64,000 nt of DNA. It comes from Stenocarpella maydis. Taxonomy: Eukaryota; Ascomycota; Sordariomycetes; Diaporthales; Diaporthaceae. Positions 36,182 through 47,951 of the stretch are shown in pieces. Each line of letters opens with the position of its first letter. Position 1 is the first letter of the stretch. Below the pieces are notes generated by a model, which saw nothing but the letters and a program-made list of their open reading frames with translations, made no database searches and had not been told where the DNA came from. The stretch covers positions 60,796-124,795 of the forward strand of contig NQMI01000136.1 in NCBI GenBank assembly GCA_002270565.1, given 5' to 3'. Position numbers and translations under genes: made by a program.

Positions 36182-38234
36182 CTATTTCACCTGCAAGTGC
36201 CTGATCCCAATCCCCAAGAGCTCGTGCAAGGAGGGTATACCTTCTACTGCAAGCCAAGCAATGCCTGCGGAATATGACATGTCAGCCTTGATGCTCGACA
36301 GCGAGGAAAAGTGAACGAGCCGAAACTCACCTGTGTATACCACTAGCTTGGTAACGACTTCCACGTCGTACTTTACTCTCGGCTTCACAAGCCGCGAGAA
36401 CATTTCCTTTTCGCCCAGTTCATCCTCCTGGTCCTGCTGCACAAAGATCATATCGCCCTGCTCCTCCTCGGGCTCCTCCCTCACCATGGGCGTGCTCGGG
36501 CTGGGCGACCTCCCCAGGTCCGGGCTCGCACGGGTGATCATGATCCGCGCCGCTGTCTGGCCCATCTGATGCTCATAGTCGGCCAAGGCAGTCGACCTTC
36601 CCGCGGCCTGGTGGTCCTTATCCTCGCTTGTTGTGAGGGAGAGCGCCGCCCCGTCCGCCTGGAACCTCTCGCGCAGGTCACCGTGGCTCTTCATGCTCCC
36701 GGTGGACCCGATGCTCTCGCGCCGCCGGCGCTCCCTGTACGCTAGCGCCTCGTACGCGTCCGCCGCGCTCTGCGGTCCGATGGACACGCTTCGACCCCTC
36801 GTAGGCGCCCTCAGCGTCTTGACGAACCCCGGGATGTCTCTCATCGTAGGCAGCACGTTGTCGGTGCGCAGTCTCAGGAGGTTGGGGATATTTTTATACT
36901 CGGAGGCCGGTACAAAGAAGCGTCTGGGGAGCGACACTCCCAGCCGCTCGACGACGCGGAAGACGTACGGCAGGGACTTGAGAAGGAAAGGCTTCATAGT
37001 CTCGCGCCATACTATAATCGTCAGCACGCCAAACACGATGCGGCCGATGGTCACGGGCCAGGTGAGGCCAGGGAAGGGCCCGTTCAGGTTCGCAGCGCCC
37101 AGGTGCCACAAGCCGGCCTCCAGTCCTATCATGACACCGGCAAAGGCAACTGAGTCGTCGAAACAAGGGCAGTCATCTGCAGGCTCGGGGTGAACCCGCA
37201 CCAGGACAATGATGACCAGGGCGACAAGCAACGGCGCAGTCCAGCCGCTGGATTGGAGGTACGCATCGAAGGGCGGGCCATAATAGAACTCGATCAGCGA
37301 AATGGCAGCCCCCATAGCGGAGCCAATGATGACGTCGAGAAACCCGTGCATGCCGCAATACAGGCGACCAATGATGATGGATGCGGCGTAGAAGTACCCC
37401 AGCAGCTCGAGCATCAGCGCCGTCGTCGGGGAGAGAGTACTCTCTCCGGACCGCAGGCACAGTACAGCATACACGGCAACAGAAACGGCGTTCGCAGAAT
37501 GCGTGGAGGGGAAGCCATACTCGAGGGCGGCGGAGCCGGACATGGTGATGCGGTTCAGCGGAGGCGATAGGGGCCGTGGCAGCGAGAACATGTCCTTGAT
37601 AAAGCCAGTGAAAAAGACCCCCTCGGCCAGGATGTGTACCAGCCCCTTGCCGAACGCTGGGAACCCACACCAGAACAGAATGGGCAGACCGATCATGAAG
37701 AAGGTATGGGTGCCGAGGTTGGCAGTGATGGCAAAGTAGCTATCGAGGGCGGGCGTGCGCACGGCGTTCTGGAAATACGCGAGGTACGGCGTCTCCCACC
37801 GAATAAGAGGGAGCAAGGCCTGCCGAAGGTCGTAACGCCATGTTGGAAGCGTGTGTCTGTCTTTGTGGCACGAGAGTTAGCCAGGCGAACTGCCGGAAGT
37901 TGCTGCGTCTCTGATGGCGTCGTGCTGGGCCGGGGCCGGGGTAGGCGGGCCGCCGATGCGACAGCTGGGAGTGCGGTGCAGGAAGATGCGCCGACGCTGC
38001 GGGGAGCACGCCAGCACGCGCACGACGGCAGACAGAAGCAGGGCGCACTCGGGCGGGGCAGATGGAGAGCAACAACATACAGTGGTCCAGGCTCCTCAAG
38101 CCGGCGTCGATGACCTCGCCCTTGGGCTCATGGCCGTTGGGCAGGCCCGAGTCCGCGCCGCGCGGCTTGTTAGAGTTGGGCAGGGCATCGTGGAGCTCTG
38201 AGCCTGAGCCGGAGCCATGATGTGTTCGATTCAT
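36182..38234 (-). CDS. LCB3: Dihydrosphingosine-1-phosphate phosphatase (LCB3/YSR2-type), 588 aa
   Basis: This is an endoplasmic-reticulum enzyme that dephosphorylates long-chain base phosphates, balancing ceramide synthesis and sphingoid-phosphate signalling. Exons are 38234-38081, 37860-36331 and 36264-36182; phases close at 588 codons plus stop. The second exon uses an AAG acceptor (37861-37863), which alone restores the conserved HYRHTLPTWRYDLRQ. The three PAP2 phosphatase motifs are intact: K140-x6-R147-P148 (KDMFSLPRP), PSTH at 169-172, and R217-x5-H223-x3-D227 (RLYCGMHGFLD). Eight or so helices span residues 70-360. The 150-residue Ser/Arg-rich cytosolic part that follows is typical of fungal orthologues. 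The conserved end KLVVYTGIAWLAVE is recovered only by splicing at 36330/36265. It is transcribed divergently from the dehydrogenase at 38960. Confidence 0.94.
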
Positions 38235-38959
38235 GGACCACGGATGGGTTCCCTCCTCCTCATGCGTCCAGCCTGCCTCGGTTTGTGATGCTGCGCTTCA
38301 GAGGCACGGGTCGCAGAGGCATTGACCGGGCCGAAAGGAGCAGCGCGAAGAGAGGAGGGCAGCGATTGATAGACAAGATAAACCCAGGGGGAGGATTATG
38401 TGGTATCGATACGAGGGCCGGGTCGAGTCGAGTCGTGCCGAGTCGGCGGGATGCGGATCCCCCTCCGGACTTGGAAAACGAGCAATGGGGTAGGTGGTCA
38501 AGAGAGGAGGGCAATAAACAGTTGTTGATGTCCAGGTCCGCAACCCCAGCCCATAGTCTGTGTGCCCAAGTACGTACGCACGCTACACTACTCGTGACGG
38601 GTGAGAAAAAGCGTGGTGGGCAACAAGGATGTTGGATAGCCGCAGCAGCAGCCTTTCAAGGTTCGTTGATTGATGCCTGTCACGTCAGTGGGGCCCGTCG
38701 GTGCTTTTTTCTGGGCGGTAGGACCCCTGAAAAATACACCAACAGACTAATAAGCACTTGTTCCTGAAGAGCGAGGACCGGCGCTCGCTCGTCCTTTCCT
38801 CGGGGCCGAGGCAGAAAGCCACCGAGTGTACTGAGTGTGTACCTACACTGAGTGTACCTACACTGAGTGTGTGCCTACACACGGGACCTCGACTACACCA
38901 CATGCAATGATGATATCCCACGCCACGATACCCTCCCAAGTCTCAACGTCACCCCGGCC
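38235..38959. promoter_or_regulatory. Divergent promoter region of LCB3 and the SDR gene
   Basis: These 725 bases separate two start codons pointing outward, so both promoters must lie here. A direct repeat of the form ACCTACACTGAGTGT occurs two to three times at about 38826-38880, 80 bases before the dehydrogenase ATG. I cannot assign a factor. Confidence 0.55.
38826..38880. repeat. Short direct repeats (CTACACTGAGTGT)
   Basis: Two full copies and flanking partial copies of CTACACTGAGTGT lie just upstream of the plus-strand dehydrogenase. They may be a regulatory repeat or a slippage product. Confidence 0.75.
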
Positions 38960-40137
38960 ATGATCTCCCTCGCAGGCAAATCCGCCCTCGTCACCGGCGG
39001 GAGCCGAGGCATCGGCCTGGCAATAGCCACCCGCCTCGCCAGTGAGGGCGCCTCATGCCTCCTGGTCGCCCGCAGCGCAGACACCCTCGAGACAGCATGC
39101 TCCCAGCTGCCTCCCCATCCTCTCCCGGCCCGGAACCACTCCTTCTTCGCAGGCGAGGCCGGCGACCCGGCGACCTGGGACGCCCTCATGCGCCAGCTCG
39201 CCGCCGACGGCAACGAGGTCGACGTCCTCGTCAACGCCGCCGGCGTCTCGCAGAACTCGCTGCTCGCCCGCACCGACCCTGCCGCCATATCCGCCATCCT
39301 CGACACCAACCTGCGCGCCGCCGTGCTGGCGTCCAGGCTCGTCGGCAAGCAGATGATGCGCAGGGCCGCAGCCGCCCGCCGCGGCTGCAGCATCATCAAC
39401 GTCTCAAGCGTCATGGCCTTCAGGGGCGGCACCGGCGCGTCCGTCTACGCGGCGAGCAAGGCCGGTCTACTTGGTGAGATGCCTTCTTTATTTTTATTTT
39501 TTATTTTTTTTCATATCGACCGTTCGTTTTGTAATATGCATTGTTTCCCTCGAGACTCAATGGCCGCGAGTGCGCCTTAATCTGCCTGCCCGTGATGTAT
39601 TGCTGAGCAGAAAACAACCGCCTACCAGGCCTCACGTCCGCCCTCTCCCAAGAGCTGGGTCAGTTCCAGATCCGAGTCAATGCCCTAGTCCCTGGCTATA
39701 TCCAGACCCAAATGATCGAGAGTAAGTCAACGGCCTCGAAGCCCCGAGAGATGCCTTTCATGTGTCTCTTTTTGTTTCCAATGCTCTGCGCATGACCATC
39801 CTTGGCCACCAGCTAGGGCTCTACCTCATGCAGCATTGAACCGCCTTGTCTGGGACATCCCCAAGTGTCCCATAGTCCCCACCCCCCATGCTACAGACTC
39901 CGCGGCCTCCTCATCATATCATTACAGTATTCGGGTGCTAATGTACATGGTCTATCAGACCTCAATGAAGGCAAGCTAAGCAGCCACATTCCACTCGGAA
40001 GAGTAGGCAGTGCCGAAGAGGTCGCTGATGCCGCCTTTTTCTTGGCCACAAACTCGTATGCCAACAACTGCGTCCTCAACATTGACGGTGGGTTGAGCGC
40101 AGCCAATCAGGGTTTCGTAAGTCGGGGCAGTTCGTGA
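38960..40137 (+). CDS. Short-chain dehydrogenase, 3-oxoacyl-ACP reductase-like, 261 aa
   Basis: This is an NADPH-dependent SDR resembling beta-ketoacyl-ACP reductases (FabG, human CBR4), possibly mitochondrial fatty-acid synthesis. Exons are 38960-39473, 39629-39721 and 39959-40137; phases close at 261 codons plus stop. Motifs are TGGSRGIG at residues 12-19, NAAG, catalytic Ser150 in NVSSVMA, Tyr163 and Lys167 in YAASK, then RVNALVPGYIQT and IPLGRVGSAEEVADAAFFLA, and a C-terminal NCVLNIDGG. The last intron (39722-39958) is long for this region; its TATCAG acceptor was chosen because it yields NLNEGKLSSHIPLGR in phase. A small extra exon cannot be excluded. No targeting peptide is obvious. Its stop lies only 76 bases from the end of UBA2, which converges on it. 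Confidence 0.88.
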
Positions 40138-40213
40138 GCCCATATCATTCGTCAGCATCAAGCCAAATGCCCAGCGCAGTGTCAAGGGGCACGTATTTTT
40201 AAAGAGGTAGTGC

Positions 40214-42749
40214 TCAGTCGTCATCGATCATGATGGCACCGCCACCGCTGCCGTCGTCGACGACAACCGCTTCCGCGAACTTTGCGCTCGAGTCGCCAGT
40301 CTTTCTGGCCTTCTTGGGACCCGGCTCCTCCAGCTCGTCCTCGTGCTCCCTCTTGTTCTTCCGACTGTTTTCGTCGGGCCCATGCTTCCCATTCGAGTGT
40401 ATAGCTGCCGAAGCTTCTGCCGGCTGCTTCTTTGCCTTTTTTGGTATCTCAGGTTTGTCTTCTGAGAGAGCCTTGACCGGCTTGTCAGGCTGCTCTCCCT
40501 TGCTGTCGAGTTATCAGTAAGCTGTACACGACGGTATAAAACGTGGCACCTACGCTTCCTGAATGTTGAGGACTAGGTTGACGAATGGCTCGGCGTCGTC
40601 CTCGTCGGTGACGGTCAAGAACGTGTCCGATTTGATTCCTAAGACGAGTGAGTCAGAGAGGATCCGAGGACACAGACTGAGCAAGAGCTCGTACCCAAGT
40701 CGGTCAACTTCTTCGAAAGGTGTTCGGTCTCATCCGGGTCATACAAGATGCCCGCGTCGGTAGACACGGCTATCTCCTTCTCGCCATAGCCCAGCTGCAG
40801 CCTCAGGAAGTCCTCAACTAGATCCTTCAGAGTCGCCCGGGAAAGGTCGACGTATGCGCTGGTCTGGAAGACGCTGCACACAGGGCAATCTGGGTTTGGT
40901 GGTTGCGGTCTGTCGGCCGAGACGAGACGGGCTGGCAGGCCGGAAGAGAATGGGGACAAGAAGGCCTGGGCATGGTTAGCAACTGGTGGAATCACAGAGA
41001 CGAGGGAGCGGTGGTTGCGCCTGCTTACCTCCTTGGCCTTGTTGTACTCGCCCTTGAGCACCTTGTAAGACTGTAGCACACAGAGTCCGGCGACGATAGC
41101 GTTGGTGGTCGCAATGGCCGGGATGATATTTCCAGCCATCTGCTTGATATCAAACCGAGATTTCCGGTCAATGTCAAAAATGGTCGATCGGATGTTCGCG
41201 CTGGCCGCAACGAAGTCGAGTGTGTCTTCGTCATCCTTGTCGAACTCGATCATTGGCGCAGGTCCTGAGCCATTGTGCGACTTCCTCAACTCCGCCATGC
41301 GCTTGCTGAGCCGGTCCAAGCTGTCATTGAAGACGATCAGGCTCTCCTGAAGGCTCCAAACCTTCTGGCCATCCTGAAGGATCGTGTCCTTCGCTGCGAT
41401 GGCCTCACCTGCCTGGTCCAGCAATGTTTGGTAGTCCAATGGCTCGGGGGCTTTTCTCGACTTCCACATGTCTTCCATTGAGCGTAAGCGCTCGATGTCT
41501 GTCTTGAACACCTTGTCGAAGAGCATTTGGGGGAACTTCTCCGAGCCGACAGACTCGCGAATTGCCTTGAGCGCCTCGGATTCCTTCTTCAGCTCTTCGA
41601 TCTCTTTCGCGTTGTCTTGGTCAGCTGAATGATCAAATGCAGATTCGTCCTCGCTGGCCCCAAACATTTCGTTGAGCAAGTAGCTCTTCGCCCAGACTAT
41701 GCAATGAATCGGCTGGCTAGGAGTACTTCGGATTGTGCACACGGGGAACGACTTCGGCGCATCTTTTGGAGTGCAGTCGTAACAGGCGGTGACGCCCTTC
41801 TTGATGACCTGGACCTGGCCATTGAATCCCGTGGTCCCACTCTCAATCAGAGGCACGTCGGCCGCCAAGCACATCTTGTTCACGTGCCGTCTCGCTTCCA
41901 TGTTGTCAAGCGCGTTGAAGACAATATTGAACCCTCGGAACCACTCGACATTGAACTGCGACTCCTTGATGTTTGTGTGGTGGGCCTCGATCTTGACCTG
42001 GGGGTTGAAGGCCTGGGCAACATCTTTTGCGACCAAGGCCTTTGGTTTCCCAATGTGTTCGGTGCGGAAGAGGAACTGCCGGTTGAGATTACTCAGGTCG
42101 ATCGTGTCGAGGTCAACAACGTGTATTTCGCCAAAGCCTTGGAGGACTAGGTTCTTGAGAAGTTCGCAGCCGATTCCACCAGCGCCGACCAGAAGGACCC
42201 GAGACTGCAAGCATATCAGTTTGATGGAATCCGCAAAGTGTGCGTCAGCTGCTGCTTGAGCCATTGTGATAGCGGGCGCGTGTAGAGTCGGGGCGAGGGC
42301 CGAGGGTGAGCAGACGACCGTCCCGCAACCACGGCGAGTCGGTCGAGGTAGCGCTCAATGTGCGGGAGGAAGGGGTAGGCGGGGTGGAGCGTGAGAAGGG
42401 AGCAACGCTGGAGGGGATTACGCACGCCTTTGACCTGGGAGTTCAGCGCTTTACCGAGTGATCGTTGGTTGAATATGTCACGGGTGACTGCTGCAGGTTG
42501 CCGCGCCACGCCGGCTGGAGGTGGTTGGCCTTGGGCAATCGGAACAAGGTGAGTCGTGGCAGGGTGAGGCACGTTCGAGGAGGCGCCCGCGCCCGCGCCC
42601 GCGCCCGCACCTGCACCTGCTTCCGGCCCCGGTCCTGCGGCAGCAGCTGGAGGCTGGGCGGGAGCGGGTTGTTGGGCAGCTGCAGGAGGTGCTGGCTGTT
42701 CTGCAGTGGCAGCAGGGGCTGGAGGAGCTTCACCCGTGGGAGCGCTCAT
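40214..42749 (-). CDS. UBA2: SUMO-activating enzyme E1 catalytic subunit UBA2, 714 aa
   Basis: This is the nuclear E1 subunit that adenylates SUMO with AOS1, carries it as a thioester and passes it to UBC9. Exons are 42749-42426, 42204-41029, 40965-40695, 40638-40554 and 40502-40214; all phases close (714 codons plus stop). The ATP-binding loop GAGGIG is at 115-120, after SRVLLV. The zinc-binding pair C249/C252 (CYDC), catalytic Cys264 in FPVCTIRSTPSQPIHCIVWAK and the second zinc pair C527/C530 (CPVC) are intact. A ubiquitin-fold domain with GIKSDTFLTVTDED follows. The tail is Lys-rich and ends in IMIDDD, like the nuclear-localising, SUMO-interacting ends of other UBA2 proteins. Odd feature: residues 1-95 are a Pro/Ala/Gly-rich extension before the usual start NQRSLGKALNSQVKG. 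It is divergent from QNG1. Confidence 0.96.
42583..42620. repeat. GCGCCC hexamer repeat within UBA2 exon 1
   Basis: Five to six copies of GCGCCC/GCACCT in a row encode alternating Gly-Ala residues in the N-terminal extension of UBA2. This is a slippage-prone coding microsatellite. Confidence 0.85.
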
Positions 42750-43679
42750 TGTATCGCGATCAGGCGCATCAAACGCGCGCTCGGTTGATGGTGGTACGGT
42801 TCAGGCTGAGTAGGAGGGTGTGGAAGGGAAGACGGGCGGGAAGATGTGTGTGTATGTGTAGGTCTTGTTTCTCGCAATGCGCTGGATCGAAACGATGTCG
42901 TGTGCCAGAGTGACAAGACAAGCAAGGGTCGAGCCGACTGGTCGCAAGTCCGGGGGTCTCAGATAAAAAGTCAATCAGAAGAGGAGCTGTCAGCAGAAGA
43001 GCAGAGGTCTGTTCCCGCTTTGTATCGATGATCCCGCACTGCGCCAACCTCGAAAGGCCAAAGTCCGACCCGAACGTCTGCAGGTTCCAAGGCTGCTGCT
43101 CTGGAGCTCTCAGCCCGAAGCTAGCTGGGCCTGCAGAGCCCTGACGTATCCCCCTGCGCGGCACCCCAAGTACGGTGCAGCAGGTACGTACACCCAACCA
43201 AACAAAAACAGGTGGGCCTGAAACTGCCAGTTCCTCTCTGTGGTGGCTATGACAATAATAAATGGCAGTCGAATGACCACTTGCTTGACTGGGAGTGTTT
43301 CTTGGCTCTGACAATCGAGAGGTGAATCCCCTTGGTACTAAGCACATAGGCAGTTTACTGTAATAAGTCGGTTTGACTTCTGTCTTGTAGCAGGGCCAGA
43401 GCAGGAGCGACAACAATAAAAGTAGAGGCCAGTCAGTCCTCTCAGATGGCCAATGCTACCAAAGGGCTCATTATCACCACTCGCGGTTTCTCCTGAACAA
43501 GAAATCCCAAGTGGGCAAACATCTTTTTATCCGAGGCCTTTAACCATTTCAATCAACTACCGACCTTCCTTTCACTCACCACATCCCAAAACACCATCGC
43601 GTTCAAAGCCACCGCTCAGCTCGACTCAGTCAAGCCTCAGCCTGCAGACCGCAGACCGCAGAAACCAGCAGGGCCCACC
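42750..43679. promoter_or_regulatory. Divergent promoter region of UBA2 and QNG1
   Basis: This is a 930-base spacer between two outward-facing starts. The last ~170 bases before the QNG1 ATG are C/A-rich leader-like sequence (CCACATCCCAAAACACCATC). No distinct factor site can be assigned. Confidence 0.5.
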
Positions 43680-45143
43680 ATGTCTGACGACGAAGCCGAC
43701 CCCGAGCTCCTGGCGCTCCTCCGCGCACATGTCCTGGGCCAGCCCAGCACGGCCGCCGACCCCGAGACAGGTGTTCTCGAAGGCGCTGAGTATGTCTACG
43801 ACAACTCCATCGACGTCGCGCTGGACATGTGGTCGTGCAAGACGGCCGCCAACGCCATCTACAAGCAGATGCAGGAGAAGAGCTACTCCACGGCCACATG
43901 GTCCGAGCATGAGCTTCATCCCAAGGCCAAGGATGACGCCACCGTCGACTTCATCTTCACCATGGACCTTCTCAACTTCTCCTTCTGGTCGGAACTACCC
44001 GACGGCGAGCGCTTCGCCGTCTCGTACAAGGACAGGACCTGGACCGGGTACTGGAGCCTGGTGGCCGCCTTGCAGCGGGCCCTCGACGAAGGTTTGTTCC
44101 CGCGGCGCCCTTGTGACCGCTCTCTATCTGGCCCCGGCGGTTGACAGTGTGCTTCTCACCTGCCAGACATCCCCATAACCAGTTCCGACTTTTGGCAGAG
44201 CGAGGACGAATGCACGCTGGAGCTCCTGAGACATGTCTTTCGTTCCACCACAGACGAGGAGATACCCCTGCTTGAAGAGCGCCTCGCCTGTCTACGTGAG
44301 GCTGGGCGCGTGCTGTACGAGGTAATGCTGCTTCGCTTCCTGTGTGTGTAGTCTAGAGGAATCCTGGCATGCGCTGGTATGCGTGTCTTGGTTCACTTTC
44401 TCGAAGCTTGCATGCGAAGACCACCAGTGTGGTAAAAAGCCATCTGCCAGGCGGGTCACAGTGATGGGCTAGGTTGATTTTGACGCGCATGAGAGCCATG
44501 CGAGAGCTGTTTCGAAAACTGCGGGCCCAACGCAATGCTGACGGCGGCCGACAGAAATATTCGTGCAGCTTCACCAACTGCATCAAGGCCGCCAATGGCT
44601 CGGCAGCTGGCCTCGTGAACCTGCTGGCCGACGACTTCGCCTGCTTCCGAGACGAGACCAAGTTTGAGGGGCGGCGGAAGCCCGTCCGCTTCCTGAAGCG
44701 ACCACAGATACTCGTAGCTGATATCTGGGCATGCTTCCAAGGAGAGGGATACGGCGCCTTCAGGGATATTGACAAGATTACCATGTTTGCGGACTATCGT
44801 GTGCCACAGATCTTGAACACTATGGGGTGTATATTCTATAGCCCTACCCTGAACGAGGTTATCAAGGAGAAGAAGGCCATCGAGAGCGGGAGCAGCTGGG
44901 AGGTCCAGCTGAGAGGTAAGATGACGTCCCTCGTCTTGGTTGCAGGCGTATCAGCTGACAGCCTGTGAAGCTTGCAGCATCTGGTGCGTTGAGCTCATTC
45001 GGAGAGACATCAAACGGGCTCATCCAGACGTCGAGATCAACGCCATCTTGATAGATTTCTTCTTGTACGATCTCATGAAGGACCTGGAGTCCAGGGGTCA
45101 GGAATCCATCCCGCACCACCGGACAAGGAGCATCTGGTATTAG
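43680..45143 (+). CDS. QNG1: Queuosine 5'-phosphate N-glycosylase/hydrolase (DUF2419), 366 aa
   Basis: This is a queuosine-salvage enzyme: it releases the queuine base from queuosine 5'-phosphate so it can be used for tRNA modification. Exons are 43680-44091, 44167-44321, 44555-44915 and 44971-45143; phases close at 366 codons plus stop. Family signatures are NFSFWS, GYWSLVAALQRAL, CLREAGRVLYE, NCIKAANGSAAGLVNLL, RKPVRFLKRPQILVADIW, ITMFADYRVPQIL, and the end IDFFLYDLMKD..HHRTRSIWY, which parallels human QNG1 (C9orf64). The last intron ends in AAG at 44970: this acceptor gives RACSIWCVELIRR, matching the family's RGCS(I/L)WCVELIR, whereas the CAG acceptors nearby insert extra residues or stops. 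Third-exon entry at 44555 restores the conserved KYSCSFTNC. Confidence 0.93.
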
Positions 45144-45474
45144 GCGGGGATGGAATGCCTTCGATTAAGCAGCTCATGTACTATGGTTGCTCACGCTGTG
45201 CATATGTGACTCTGAAGCTGCTGCCGAATTTCGAAAGAATTGGGATACCCGGCCAAATTGGCTCTCGTCGTGTTTTTTTCTTTCTTCTTCTTTCTTCAAA
45301 ATCCATGCCACAGCCAGATTCGTATCCTAGCAGCAAACGCCTTTTGCTCCAACCCTGTTGACATGTCTGTCTGCGATGCCTCGGTTGAGTCCAGGCAGCC
45401 TCAGGTCCATATCCCCTCGATCCGCAACTCCGAAAAAAAATATCAAGTCATAACTACCAATCTCCTGGGGCCGG

Positions 45475-46071
45475 TCAGCCGCTCCCAATAGCCGTTGACT
45501 CCATGAGCCGCTCCATAGCCGGCCTCTCAATTTCCTCGTTGCCCCGCCCCTGCTCCTTCAGCAGCACCGCGAGCACCTCGATGGGAGGGTTGAGGCCCAG
45601 CCTCTCGGCGCGGTGCCACCGCCTTGCGCGCGGGATGCCGATGCACGGCCCGTACTGCGAGCTGACATCAAAGTACCGCAGCACCTTCTCGGCCTGGCTC
45701 ACGTCCTCCTGGTGCACCCGCCTCGAGATGCGCGCAGCCTCGACGCCCTTCCAGTAGCGCTTGATCTGCGCGTCCGTGACCTTCTCCGCCCTCAGCTCCG
45801 CGTCGCTCTTCTCAGGCTCTGGCTGTGCTGTGTCGGCCTCCTCTGGCTGCTGAGTCTCGACCTGTACCTCTCCTGCGTCCTCGCTGAGTGGGGTCTGGGG
45901 TTCGGGTTCCTTCTTGGCCTTCTTGGTGGTGGTGGATGTTGAGAGCTTATCTTTGCTTGACTTGGCGGCGCCGGTCTTGGTAACCTTGTGGTTGAAGCTG
46001 AGGGTTGACTGCCCCTTGCTTGCCGCAGCTCTGGCGGCGGCGCCGCGAGTGGATTTGCGGGTTGCTGGCAT
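45475..46071 (-). CDS. POLD4: DNA polymerase delta small subunit 4 (POLD4/Cdm1-like), 198 aa
   Basis: This is the smallest, accessory subunit of replicative DNA polymerase delta, present in fission yeast (Cdm1) and moulds but not in budding yeast. It is a single exon. The conserved C-terminal domain is clear: KRYWKGVEAARISRRVHQED, EKVLRYFDVSSQYGPCIGI, RARRWHRAERLGLNPPIEVL. Near the N-terminus (residues ~20-31) QSTLSFNHKVTK resembles a PCNA-interacting box and sits in the place expected for fungal orthologues. Between them is a Lys- then Glu-rich linker. The start at 46071 (MPATRKSTRG) fits the basic N-terminus of the family; the open frame upstream lacks conservation. The C-terminus TAIGSG is short and unremarkable. 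It is convergent with QNG1 and followed on the same strand by SKI8 upstream. Confidence 0.9.
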   Translation of the reverse strand: MPATRKSTRGAAARAAASKGQSTLSFNHKVTKTGAAKSSKDKLSTSTTTKKAKKEPEPQTPLSEDAGEVQVETQQPEEADTAQPEPEKSDAELRAEKVTDAQIKRYWKGVEAARISRRVHQEDVSQAEKVLRYFDVSSQYGPCIGIPRARRWHRAERLGLNPPIEVLAVLLKEQGRGNEEIERPAMERLMESTAIGSG

Positions 46072-46768
46072 CGTGAGTCGAGCTGCGATGACGTCGACGT
46101 GAGATGTGAGGTCAGACGAAATGAGGGTGTGTGGAAAGGTGCAAAGCAGAAGTCTGAGGACTTCTCGCAAGAGACTGAGAAAGAAGTTCACAAGTACGAT
46201 CTCTGGTCTTGTGTGTTTGGTTATGTGCCTGGAAATTAGGTTGGCTCTGCACTGTTACTTGATGTTGGAGTACCTGGGGTAGATGAATGATGCAGCCACT
46301 TTAAGCCTGAACGCCTAGTGCTGGCACGGCAACTCGAAAATGTCACGAAAGCATCTGACCTAGAGACCCACCCCTGGCCAATCAACGGGAGGCCTTCCCC
46401 AGGGAACTTAAGCTGGAGTTGCGCTCTAACAGCATCCATCCGCATCCATGGCTGCATGTAATCATTGTCTTCACCATAAGTATATGAGGAAAACTTGAGA
46501 TAGTTTCACAGACTATGCGGACAGATGACCAGGACGAAAAGCAACGATCTGTTGTGAACCATCCGTAGACTTTCTATCATTGATCTACGGCTGAGCAATA
46601 TAGGCCAGGCTACCTCCAAGCCCTTCCAGATGTTGAGATCTGCATCTATGGCTGAACACACTTGCTGCGCGTCGGCATTCCCTTTACTTCCACAGTACAA
46701 ATTCTTCATGGCAATGCTTCCCGCCAGATCACTGCCCAAGGACAGCTCCAGAACACTCATTGACACAC
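46072..46768. other. Intergenic region, POLD4 upstream and SKI8 downstream flank
   Basis: These 700 bases lie between two same-strand genes and presumably contain the POLD4 promoter. Minus-strand open frames here (46506-47009) are a continuation of SKI8 DNA in a wrong frame. Nothing else is supported. Confidence 0.55.
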
Positions 46769-47951
46769 TCAGACCTTTCCACCCTCTCGGTAGAAAGTCA
46801 GGCTCCGGTTGGCACCCGCTGTGCAGAACATCTCCCCGCGATGCGCTGCCACCCTGGGCAACCACCGCACGCTCCAAAGGATCTTGTCCGTCTCGCTGTG
46901 CGTCGCCGCACACGCACCGCGGTCTATCGACCACACCTTGACCTTGCCGTCCGTAGATCCGGAGAGCAGAAACTCGCCCGTGTCCGACCAATCCAGGGAG
47001 GTGATCCACGCCGATGAGGAGCCGCCGCTGTTCAGAATTCCCACGTGCTCTCCGGTAGTGACATCGTAGATTGCGATGAGGCCTGCATCCCCCGCCGCCG
47101 CGAGACGGGTGTTTCCTGGAGAGAATGCGACTGCTCTCACGGGTTTTGCAAGACCTGTTTCGGAACTCAGCCCGGAATTCATGTCATCATACATACGGGC
47201 AACTTACCAGACAGCGAGTACTTCAAATGCCCCGCGTCGTTGTTGAATACGTAGACCGACCCGTTCTGGTGTCCACTCGCCGTCAAACGCCCGTCAGCGC
47301 TCAAATCCACGGACAGGCCGAAGCTGCCGTTCCCGCCGGCCCCCGTCTCGTAGGTCTGCACGACGCTCTTGGACCGCAGGTCCCACACGTGTATCTTTCC
47401 GTCGTGGGTGGTGCACGCCAGGTAGTTCTCGTCGGCGCTGAGCGCCACCGCCCAGGTATCGCTGACACCTTTCGTCTTGGCCTCGGCGGGCGTGATCTCG
47501 TAGTCGAGCGAGAAGTCGCCACTGTCCGGGTTCGACCGCCATACTTTGATGTCGCCGGCGAAGCCGACGGATGCGGCTACGGTTCCATTTGAGCCGCGGG
47601 GGGCTGTTGCGACATGGTGGCAGCCGAGCTTGTGCGCCGAGAGAGACTGGGAGATGGGAAATGTTCCTGAGGTGTCATTGATTCGGTGGAGATTGATCGT
47701 AGAGGAGCCGCTGGCAGAGAAGAGGACATTGGGCGTTGCCGCTAGGGAGAAGATGTCGGTGGTGTGAGCTGCCAGGGTAATGTTAGCATCGGAGGATGGT
47801 GCAGCTCAAGGGGGCAGGCAGTTGGTGGGTTGTGGGATCCTGGGACGAACCATTGTCCACCGTATGGGTGGTGAGGTACTGCTTGGACTGAGAATATTGT
47901 CAGCTTGGCCGTCCCATGAGCTCAATCGGTGAAGACTGAGGTCCTCACCAT
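46769..47951 (-). CDS. SKI8: WD40-repeat protein SKI8 (Rec103/Rec14-type), 328 aa
   Basis: This is a seven-bladed WD40 propeller that is part of the cytosolic Ski complex feeding RNA into the exosome; in several fungi it also supports Spo11 in meiotic recombination. Exons are 47951-47949 (only the ATG), 47887-47851, 47768-47208 and 47154-46769; phases close at 328 codons plus stop. The three-base first exon is followed by GTGAGG and is needed because SKQYLTTHTVDNAHTTDIF has no other in-frame ATG. WD blades are recognisable: DIKVWRSNP, GKIHVWDLRS, GSVYVFNND, GLIAIYDVTTG, GKVKVWSIDRG, and the family's last blade LWSVRWLP..FCTAGANRSLTFYRE. Length fits SKI8 orthologues (about 330-400). The second intron begins GTTCGT, a weaker donor. 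Confidence 0.92.
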
